Shown here piece by piece: positions 7,928 through 13,488 of a DNA stretch of 13,488 bases (position 1 is its first letter; every line of letters starts with the position of its first letter). The stretch comes from Bacteroidia bacterium. Lineage in GTDB: Bacteria; Bacteroidota; Bacteroidia; NS11-12g; UBA955. The stretch lies in assembly GCA_023258655.1 (NCBI GenBank), contig JALQWO010000029.1, positions 1 to 13,488 of the forward strand. Reading direction: 5' to 3'. A model generated the notes under the pieces. It worked only from the letters and a program-made list of their open reading frames with translations, ran no database searches and was not told the DNA's origin. Position numbers and translations under genes: made by a program.

Positions 7928-7945
7928 GGTTTGTTATTTGTCTAT

Positions 7946-10708
7946 TTATCGTTTTGCATCCACCACCAAGAATGTACCTTGGCGAATCATATTTCTGAAT
8001 CCTGATACACTTTCATCGAAAGTAACATTCACGATGTATACATACATCCCTGTCATTACCGGCTCATCCATGTACAATCCGTTCCAAGGCTCAGTGATCG
8101 GACGTTTGTCGAATACACATTCACCCCAGCGGTTATATACACTCCATGTTCCCGTTTTCACAGCACAGGGCTTACCCCAGTCATCCACGAACATCGGCTT
8201 CACTTCGTCGTTCAATCCTTGCGATGAAAATGGGCTGAATGCTGTAGGCATCCACATTTTACAATCACAGCGAATGGCATTTACCTTCACCGTATCCCAT
8301 CGCTCACCACAAGCATTGTATGTGTGCAAACTGTATAGCCCCGAAGTGGAAACAGTCAAATTGCCCGTCTTCGCACCCGTGTTCCATTGGTATTTGCTGT
8401 ACCCCGCGAATTGAGCACCTTTGAGTACATAACTTACGCCACCACAGAACCACTCTTCAGGAACCAAGCGCTTCTCAGGCACTGTATCCTTATATATAAA
8501 GAAGGTATCTGTACGCATCCCGCAATCGTTCGTCATGGTAAGCCAGAATTTACCCGTGCCCATGATGACCCTTTGGGGCGCACCCGTCAAATCGTCCCAC
8601 TGATACCCTTTTACATCAGGATGGGTCATATCCAAACTCCAAGCAAAGGGACTACTACAGAAGGTAGTATCCTTTACCCGACTCTTGGTTGGTGGCAATT
8701 TGATTTTGATATCAAAAGTATCGTAGGCCGTACCACACAAATTGGTCACAGTCAACGTAGCCTTGGTGGATGAGAAAAATGTCTTGGGAACCATTGTGTC
8801 TCCATCTGACCAAGTGTACAAGCTCGCGGGAACCTTTGGAAAATCAATCACGATATTTTTCCCTACACAGACACCCGTATCCTGGATTTTGGGCGATACA
8901 GGGGGAAGCAACAATTTGAATCGAACACTGTCTACACGACTGCCACAAGCGTTACGCGTATCCAACCAATACACACCGGGCTTGGTAAATGTGCGCGCCG
9001 ATAGTGTACTACCATTGTCCCAAACATATTTACAGAATGGCTGGGCCACGTCGATGGTGTAATTGAAAGGACTCTTACAAAAGAGCGTATCCTTCATTTT
9101 GGGTTTCACCGGAGCCGATGCTTTGCCTACAATCACGGTATCTTGGCGCGAACCACAAGCATTGATGCTGTTCACCAAATAAGTTCCCTCCACCGTGAAG
9201 GTTCGTGATGGAGACGAACTGCCATCAGACCAAGAGTAACTCTCGGCCAAGGCCTGTGTTGCATCTGTTGAAACACTGGTGGTAGACGGACACATAACCA
9301 ACGGAGATGTCACCACTTTGATGGGCAAGGGACAAGCTTGGGTACAGTTCACCGCCTGAGTGATGTAAAAAGACGCTGTATCAAAATTCACTGTCGCCAA
9401 ATCCCCAAAACTCGACGATGTGTAACCGGTTGTTGAGGCCCAGGTCCACGTTAAAGCAGTATTATTGGCCGTACTTGTCGATGTTCCGCAATTGGTATTG
9501 CAGGGGCTGTTGATCATGAAATTGTTGTGCACACCGGCGGAGTTATCTACGCCGATAGAAACCATTCCGCCTTTGGGCATCGGCACAAAAGAACGCATAA
9601 ACCCTGCCAAGGCAAAATTGGTATTTCCGTTGGACAAGATCTTCTGCGTTTGTGTTGTGGCACCCGTTGCCGTATCGATTTGAATTAACAATTCTCTGTT
9701 GTTTGCAAACGTTTGATAAGTGGAACTCAACCACAATGATCCGCCTTCCAACACAAGGTGTTGACCCGTTTCATTCACGTTGTTCGTTCCAATGCTGCGT
9801 GTCCATTTACGGGTTCCATCTGCCGTAAAAGCGCAAACCAAAATCTGGGCAGTCAATGTTGCTCCGGTTGTCCCCACTGTATAAATCGTACCCCCCGGCG
9901 CGACCAAAACGTGTCCAAACTGGTTAATTCCATTGCTCGTCCCTTTCCACAATGACCGCAAAGAGCCATCGGTTTTCACAAATGCCGCAAAGGGATAGGT
10001 TTGCAAAGACCTACACCAACCGGTGATGACCCATTCTCCTCCTACACGCGCCACACCCCATCCATGGTGCTCAGTATTGCCCATGTCCAAATTCAATGTC
10101 CATTTGGTGGCACCATTACTATCCAATTGGGCTGCAATCAAATTGCGCTTTCCCGTCAATTGTGCACCTGAACCCACCACAATAATTGTGTTAGCATCAT
10201 AGACCAGCACGTAATTCAACACATCACTTTGACCGTTTCTACTGGAGCTTGGGGTTTCGCGCGTCCATTTCAACTGACCGCCTGGTGTGAAATAACTCAC
10301 CGTACCCAAAGACGCATTCACAGAACCAACAACACTGGAACCAACAACCACAGCACCCCCCGAAGGCGTGGTAGCCACGTCATTGATAAGTTCGTTTGAA
10401 CCCGTTCCCTTGACACCGTATCGAATGGCCCCTACAAATTTCCCTGTATCGTCGTATTTCATCAACCAACCATCACTGTGATTGGCGCCGTTGACTACCC
10501 CATATCCAGCAACCCAAAACCCTTTGCTTCTGTTTGAAACCGCCATGGTGTTCCAAGAGCTAAACTGCCTGGTACCCACCACTTTTTCGTTGAGTGTAAA
10601 ATACTGTCTCTTAATGAATGGATAACAAATTTGCGCATCCAATCGTACAATACTAAAAAATACTATAATTAATACTAAACTATTTTTTAATTTACTAAAG
10701 ATTTTCAC
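7946..10708 (-). CDS. T9SS-secreted surface protein with propeller-like N-terminus, five ~70-residue Cys modules and type B sorting domain
   Basis: 920 aa from GTG (complement of 10706-10708), chosen because it alone yields a compact signal peptide: MKIFSKLKNSLVLIIVFFSI followed by VRLDAQ. A GTG at 10804 would add 32 residues that do not look secretory. Residues about 27-410 contain recurring short motifs (GFWVAGYG, GGAVVVGSS, TIIVVGSG, GEWVITGW, GTIYTVGTT) typical of propeller or delta-60-like repeats. Residues about 470-810 hold five Ig-like modules of ~70 residues, each with WSDG/WDNG-type and N-x-C-G motifs and a conserved Cys pair. The C-terminus (about 814-920) is a type B sorting domain, the 'gliding motility-associated' domain: MPTAFSPFSSQGLND, VYNRWGECVF, WNGLYMDEPVMTGMYVYIV. 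Such cargo is displayed on the surface or released; adhesion is the likely role but is not shown. It is the first gene of a two-gene unit. A weak -7-like TATATTTA lies at 10729-10736 on this strand without a clear -33 box. Confidence 0.88.
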   Translation of the reverse strand: MKIFSKLKNSLVLIIVFFSIVRLDAQICYPFIKRQYFTLNEKVVGTRQFSSWNTMAVSNRSKGFWVAGYGVVNGANHSDGWLMKYDDTGKFVGAIRYGVKGTGSNELINDVATTPSGGAVVVGSSVVGSVNASLGTVSYFTPGGQLKWTRETPSSSRNGQSDVLNYVLVYDANTIIVVGSGAQLTGKRNLIAAQLDSNGATKWTLNLDMGNTEHHGWGVARVGGEWVITGWCRSLQTYPFAAFVKTDGSLRSLWKGTSNGINQFGHVLVAPGGTIYTVGTTGATLTAQILVCAFTADGTRKWTRSIGTNNVNETGQHLVLEGGSLWLSSTYQTFANNRELLIQIDTATGATTQTQKILSNGNTNFALAGFMRSFVPMPKGGMVSIGVDNSAGVHNNFMINSPCNTNCGTSTSTANNTALTWTWASTTGYTSSSFGDLATVNFDTASFYITQAVNCTQACPLPIKVVTSPLVMCPSTTSVSTDATQALAESYSWSDGSSSPSRTFTVEGTYLVNSINACGSRQDTVIVGKASAPVKPKMKDTLFCKSPFNYTIDVAQPFCKYVWDNGSTLSARTFTKPGVYWLDTRNACGSRVDSVRFKLLLPPVSPKIQDTGVCVGKNIVIDFPKVPASLYTWSDGDTMVPKTFFSSTKATLTVTNLCGTAYDTFDIKIKLPPTKSRVKDTTFCSSPFAWSLDMTHPDVKGYQWDDLTGAPQRVIMGTGKFWLTMTNDCGMRTDTFFIYKDTVPEKRLVPEEWFCGGVSYVLKGAQFAGYSKYQWNTGAKTGNLTVSTSGLYSLHTYNACGERWDTVKVNAIRCDCKMWMPTAFSPFSSQGLNDEVKPMFVDDWGKPCAVKTGTWSVYNRWGECVFDKRPITEPWNGLYMDEPVMTGMYVYIVNVTFDESVSGFRNMIRQGTFLVVDAKR

Positions 10709-10822
10709 CGGTGATATCGTACTAGTTGTAAATATAGACGACAAAACTCTTGGTTTCGTTGGTAATTCCCCAAAAAAGTTTTGCCACATTCTTGCAAAAC
10801 ACACAATGAAGGCTTCACCCCC

Positions 10823-10850
10823 AAAAAAAATTGAAAAAAAACAAAAAAAA
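10823..10850. other. Three helically phased A8 tracts (candidate curved DNA)
   Basis: Runs of exactly eight A occupy 10823-10830, 10834-10841 and 10843-10850, separated by TTG and C. Their starts are 11 and 9 bases apart, about one helical turn each. A-tracts phased with the helix are known to bend DNA. They lie about 115-140 bp upstream of the type B T9SS start and could affect either divergent promoter. Confidence 0.5.
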
Positions 10851-10879
10851 TCTGGACACGAAAATCGCAGGCATCGCGG

Positions 10880-10924
10880 TGGCGAAATTTACCAATATCC
10901 AATGCCAATTGGCAAATTTCGCCA
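10880..10924. repeat. 11-nt inverted repeat enclosing a 12-nt perfect palindrome (operator-like)
   Basis: TGGCGAAATTT at 10880-10890 is exactly complementary to AAATTTCGCCA at 10914-10924. Between and touching them is the perfect palindrome TGCCAATTGGCA at 10903-10914. The inner palindrome and outer arms share base 10914, so they could form alternative structures. The arrangement lies 80-130 bp upstream of gmk and looks like a regulator binding site or a structured element; no regulator gene is nearby to support a choice. Confidence 0.5.
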
Positions 10925-10958
10925 ATTCACCCCCCCTCCTCAGGCTCATTTGGTGAAT
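10925..10958. repeat. 7-nt inverted repeat ATTCACC / GGTGAAT
   Basis: ATTCACC at 10925-10931 pairs exactly with GGTGAAT at 10952-10958 across 20 bases that include a C-rich run. It starts the base after the larger inverted repeat ends. On its own such an arm could be chance; it is listed because it adds to the cluster just upstream of gmk. Confidence 0.3.
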
Positions 10959-11006
10959 CCAATGCAAATTGCCGACCTTTACAGCTGAAAATCCACTCGT
11001 TCGACA

Positions 11007-11576
11007 TTGGAAAAACTCATCATCTTTTCGGCACCCTCAGGCTCGGGCAAAACCACCGTGGTAAAACACCTACTCAGCGTGATGGAATCAACATTGGCAT
11101 TTTCTGTCAGCGCCACCACCCGCAGTCCACGTCCCGGTGAACTCAACGGCAGAGAATATCACTTCCTGCAATTGGAAGATTTCCGACAAAAAATCAAGGA
11201 CGGGGAATTCTTAGAACACGAAGAAGTGTACGCAGGCATTCTCTACGGCACCCTATGGAGTGAAGTCCGCAAAATTTGGTCGGAAGGAAAAGCCGTTGTA
11301 TTCGATGTTGACGTGAAAGGTGGCCTCAACCTCAAGCGCCAATTTGGCGATCAAGCCTTGGCCGTCTTTTTACGTCCCCCAAGCGTTGACGTACTCATGG
11401 AACGCCTCACCAAACGCAGCACAGAAGTAGAGCACCAATTGAAAGAACGCATCGCCAAAGCCAATTACGAACTGAGCTTTGAATCGCAATATGATACAGT
11501 CATTGTGAATGACAAACTGGAAGAAACTTTTGTCAATTGCGAGAAACTCGTCAGTGATTTTTTATCAGAATCCTAA
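11007..11576 (+). CDS. gmk: Guanylate kinase
   Basis: 189 aa. The enzyme phosphorylates GMP to GDP with ATP in the cytoplasm, an essential step of guanine nucleotide supply. Residues 8-17 form the P-loop SAPSGSGKTT. The GMP-binding signature SATTRSPRPGELNGREYHF follows at about 35-53, then GEFLEHEEVYAGILYGT and the VVFDVDVKGGLNLK strand. RSTEVEHQLKERIAKANYEL matches the lid/arginine region, and the length is normal. The start is TTG at 11007: an in-frame TGA lies 21 bases upstream, no ATG intervenes, and the TTG places MEKLIIFSAPSGSGKTT exactly where the family begins. The upstream gene is divergent and nadD follows after 30 nt on the same strand, so the two are likely co-transcribed. No Shine-Dalgarno-like sequence is seen. 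Confidence 0.97.
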   Translation: MEKLIIFSAPSGSGKTTVVKHLLSVMESTLAFSVSATTRSPRPGELNGREYHFLQLEDFRQKIKDGEFLEHEEVYAGILYGTLWSEVRKIWSEGKAVVFDVDVKGGLNLKRQFGDQALAVFLRPPSVDVLMERLTKRSTEVEHQLKERIAKANYELSFESQYDTVIVNDKLEETFVNCEKLVSDFLSES

Positions 11577-11606
11577 ACAATTATCCCCTTATCCCGTTAC
11601 CCAAAC

Positions 11607-12197
11607 ATGCGCGTAGGATTGTATTTCGGATCATTCAACCCATTGCATGTTGGCCACATTCAGGTGGCGCGATATTTCCGTGACATTGAAGCCTTCGATC
11701 AAATTTGGTTTGTCCCATCGCCCCTAAACCCCCACAAATCAGAAGAAACGCTGGTTCCCGCCAACCTCCGTTTGCAGTGGGTAAAACAAGCCCTGGAAAA
11801 TGAACGCGACATAACCTGTTGCGAAGTGGAATTTGGATTGGGTTTGCCGAGCTATACCCATCGCACAGTAAAGCATTTACAACACCAACATCCTGAACAT
11901 TCATTTTCTTTGATCATGGGTGCCGACAATTTGCTGCACTTTCACAAATGGAACCACGCCGAAGAACTTGCCGCCATTTGTCCGTTGTTTGTGTATGCCC
12001 GCCCGGGTTATGCCAAACCGCCGGAGCCCATTCCCTTCGGAGCTCAATGGCACGATGCCCCTTTATTGCACATTTCTGCAACAGAGATACGCGACAAATT
12101 ATTGAAACACGAACCCATCAACAACCTGGTTCCTTCAAGCATCTTGACCGAGGTCGAGGCTTTTTTTCAGCACTTTTTCGCGGAACAAAACCAATAA
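11607..12197 (+). CDS. nadD: Nicotinate-nucleotide adenylyltransferase
   Basis: 196 aa from ATG 11607. It transfers AMP from ATP to nicotinate mononucleotide, giving deamido-NAD in NAD synthesis. The nucleotidyltransferase motif GSFNPLHVGH (8-17, with the His14-x-x-His17 pair) and the C-terminal ISATEIR (156-162, the ISxTxxR ATP-binding motif) are both intact. VPSPLNPHK (36-44), SYTHRTV (82-88) and MGADNLLHFHKW (104-115) are further family positions. Length is normal. It follows gmk by 30 nt. The last 63 nt overlap, in the opposite direction, the 3' end of the symporter-family gene; the final segment (ILTEVEAFFQHFFAEQ) looks like the usual C-terminal helix, so the overlap seems to lie in genuine coding sequence. 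No terminator is possible between the two genes. Confidence 0.96.
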   Translation: MRVGLYFGSFNPLHVGHIQVARYFRDIEAFDQIWFVPSPLNPHKSEETLVPANLRLQWVKQALENERDITCCEVEFGLGLPSYTHRTVKHLQHQHPEHSFSLIMGADNLLHFHKWNHAEELAAICPLFVYARPGYAKPPEPIPFGAQWHDAPLLHISATEIRDKLLKHEPINNLVPSSILTEVEAFFQHFFAEQNQ

Positions 12198-13058
12198 ATA
12201 ACCCACGCTAAAGGTAACCACAACGCTGTAGAGCGCGTAAACCAGTGCTGGTTTTTCCATCGACGGAATTTGCAATTTATCTCCCGCTATCAATAAGGCC
12301 AGCGCAGTATTATGAAGTCCCACCTCAATGGCGATGGTGATTCGATTGCGATAGCTCAGTGCAAAAGGAATCCCCACGGCAAAACCCAACAACATAGACA
12401 ACACGTTGAGCGAAATAACATAAGGAGTTAGGGCAATCACGTCGCTGCCCGTCATATCCGTTCCCCCTTGATCCTGTCCCGCGATGAATTTGAATCCAAA
12501 CACAATCAACAGAAGCAAAGGCAAAATCACATTCAACCACTTGCTGATACTACTCACCTGTTTGCCCAATTTCAACCTCACTGCCATGCCCAACCATGCC
12601 GGAATGATGGTAACCGCAAAAATCTCCAGGAGCGTATTCCAAAATGGCAAGGACACTGAGGAATCGCCTTGGTTCATAAAATGTGTCAAGAACAAATTGA
12701 CCATGAGGGGGATGGACAACAACGAAAGCAGCGCGTTCGACACGGTGAGCGACACGGCCAAGGCTACGTTGCCTTTCACAAAATAACTCACCAAATTGGA
12801 GGTGATTCCGCCGGGACATACAGACAATATCATGATGCCCACTTTCCATTCGGGCGATAAAGGAGCCGCATAAATCAACCCAGCTGCCAACAACGGCAAC
12901 AAAACCATCTGCGCAAACAATCCGATGGCCAAAGACTTGGGCTGATCAAACAACGCTTGAAAATCTTCCTTTTTCAAAGAAAGCCCCAATCCAAACATGA
13001 TCAAGGCCAGTACTCCATTGAGGAGCCAATTGATATTAATGACCGACAGGAGCAACAT
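12135..13058 (-). CDS. Bile acid:sodium symporter (BASS/SBF) family transporter
   Basis: 307 aa from ATG (complement of 13056-13058) to TGA, with about nine or ten hydrophobic segments along the whole length. Family marks are SVCPGGITSNLVSYFVKGN (Cys81-Pro-Gly-Gly in the first crossover region) and IEVGLHNTALALLIAGD (Glu245 to Asn250 in the second). In the family both regions take part in sodium and substrate binding. BASS carriers import organic anions with sodium; bacterial members often carry substrates other than bile acids, and I cannot tell the substrate here. The start lies 23 nt inside the end of the upstream LysE-type gene, so the two are probably coupled. The C-terminal tail (about 20 residues, LFREKVLKKSLDLGQDA at its end) is encoded antisense to nadD. 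Confidence 0.9.
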   Translation of the reverse strand: MLLLSVININWLLNGVLALIMFGLGLSLKKEDFQALFDQPKSLAIGLFAQMVLLPLLAAGLIYAAPLSPEWKVGIMILSVCPGGITSNLVSYFVKGNVALAVSLTVSNALLSLLSIPLMVNLFLTHFMNQGDSSVSLPFWNTLLEIFAVTIIPAWLGMAVRLKLGKQVSSISKWLNVILPLLLLIVFGFKFIAGQDQGGTDMTGSDVIALTPYVISLNVLSMLLGFAVGIPFALSYRNRITIAIEVGLHNTALALLIAGDKLQIPSMEKPALVYALYSVVVTFSVGYLLVLFREKVLKKSLDLGQDA

Positions 13059-13488
13059 ACCAAGCGTGTAGCAAGACTACAAAATGATAGGCAAAATACA
13101 AACCGATGGCCGATAAAATGGCGCCAAAGTATCGGTTTACCAGCTGGTATACGCGTTCACTGAGCTTTTTTCCGATGTAATCACTGAGATAGACCTTTCC
13201 CAAATCCAGCGTCAACAATGTGCACAAAATGGTGATGAGTTCAACCAAAATCTTGGCACGACCTGCCTCGGTAAGTGCTTCACCACCCACGCTCAAGGTA
13301 GCAATTACACTCACCCACAACAACATCACAAACGGGTTGATGATGTTCATGAAAAAACCACGATACACCGATGAGGATGCACTGACTTTGATTTCTGGCA
13401 AGTTGTGTTTTTTTCCGAACGCCGATTGGATACCCAAATACAAAATGGTGACCGCGGCAAGGCCCGTAAATACAAGTTGAAAGGTAGG
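13036..13488 (-). CDS. LysE-family translocator, 5'-truncated by the window edge
   Basis: 150 residues are visible; the frame stays open to the window edge (first visible residues PTFQLVFTGLAAVTILYLGI), so the start lies outside. LysE-type proteins are small inner-membrane exporters of amino acids and related solutes. Supporting stretches are LYLGIQSAF closing the third hydrophobic segment and GFFMNIINPFVMLLWVSVIA, which carries the family-typical Asn-Pro after a basic/aromatic lead. A hydrophobic segment (ILVELITILCTLLTLDLGKVYL) and a last one (YFGAILSAIGLYFAYHFVVLL) follow. The TTG (Leu) at the complement of 13441-13443 is not the true start, since the preceding residues continue the same membrane segment. 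Its TAA lies 23 nt inside the BASS gene, implying one transcript. The exported solute is unknown. Confidence 0.82.
   Translation of the reverse strand, partial: PTFQLVFTGLAAVTILYLGIQSAFGKKHNLPEIKVSASSSVYRGFFMNIINPFVMLLWVSVIATLSVGGEALTEAGRAKILVELITILCTLLTLDLGKVYLSDYIGKKLSERVYQLVNRYFGAILSAIGLYFAYHFVVLLHAWYVAPVGH

Larger units (their letters stand above)
10709..11006. other. Divergent intergenic region between the T9SS operon and gmk
   Basis: About 300 bases without a credible gene; the short open frames on both strands are low in complexity and resemble nothing I know. The half near the T9SS gene holds three phased A8 runs. The half near gmk holds a nested set of palindromes and an imperfect direct repeat: CCAATGCCAATTG at 10899-10911 and CCAATGCAAATTG at 10959-10971, one mismatch, exactly 60 nt apart. 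A weak promoter candidate for gmk is TTTG at 10949-10952, 21 bases, then GACCTTTA at 10974-10981, which matches TAnnTTTG only in part. Confidence 0.6.

Noticed and set aside
10709..10804. GTG 10804 as the start of the type B T9SS gene
   Set aside because: It would place 32 non-secretory residues before a complete signal peptide that begins at GTG 10708.
10806..10988. A small basic protein gene (60 codons, Lys/Arg/Pro-rich) in the divergent region
   Set aside because: The Lys residues come from the A8 tracts and the rest from the palindromes; no family resemblance or sign of translation.
12143..12167. Terminator-like hairpin (CTTGACC-GA-GGTCGAG) followed by GC and T7
   Set aside because: It lies inside the nadD coding sequence, before the stop; the stem has a G-T pair and too short a loop, and termination there would truncate the message.

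Overview
The window comes from a member of the Bacteroidota. Two secreted proteins carry type IX secretion (T9SS) C-terminal sorting domains, one type A and one type B. These are confined to that phylum and close relatives. Genes lack Shine-Dalgarno-like leaders, several start at GTG or TTG, and one upstream region carries a match to the Bacteroidota -7 promoter box. Base composition is moderate and fairly even. The gmk-nadD pair is a housekeeping neighbourhood often seen in this phylum. I cannot name the genus.

Layout from left to right. (1) Positions 1-1256: the 3' part of a family GH65 maltose phosphorylase. (2) Positions 1330-5733: a tightly packed three-gene operon on + made of a membrane-anchored SGNH hydrolase-like protein, an MBOAT O-acyltransferase, and a secreted SGNH protein ending in a LysM domain. 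The first two genes overlap by 11 nt and the second pair shares one base (TAATG). The set looks like a cell-envelope O-acetylation system: MBOAT passes acetyl groups across the membrane and the SGNH proteins transfer or remove them on a glycan. The LysM domain points to peptidoglycan as the glycan. (3) Positions 5734-6028: a gene-free stretch between convergent genes. It holds nine GAA-centred blocks at 18-21 nt spacing (mean exactly 19), then a perfect 15-bp hairpin. (4) Positions 6029-10708: two T9SS cargo genes on -, 18 nt apart: a 920-aa type B protein with five ~70-residue Cys-paired modules, then a 632-aa type A protein with choice-of-anchor-J, Ig-like and PKD-like domains. (5) Positions 10709-11006: a divergent intergenic region with phased A8 tracts and nested palindromes. 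(6) Positions 11007-12197: gmk (TTG start) and nadD on +. (7) Positions 12135-13488: on -, a LysE-family exporter (cut by the window edge) followed by a bile acid:sodium symporter-family carrier. They overlap each other by 23 nt, and the carrier overlaps the end of nadD tail-to-tail by 63 nt.

The signals I rate most worth a second look are the 19-nt-periodic degenerate array, the SGNH-MBOAT-SGNH/LysM cassette, the nadD/carrier antisense coding overlap, and the palindrome cluster upstream of gmk.
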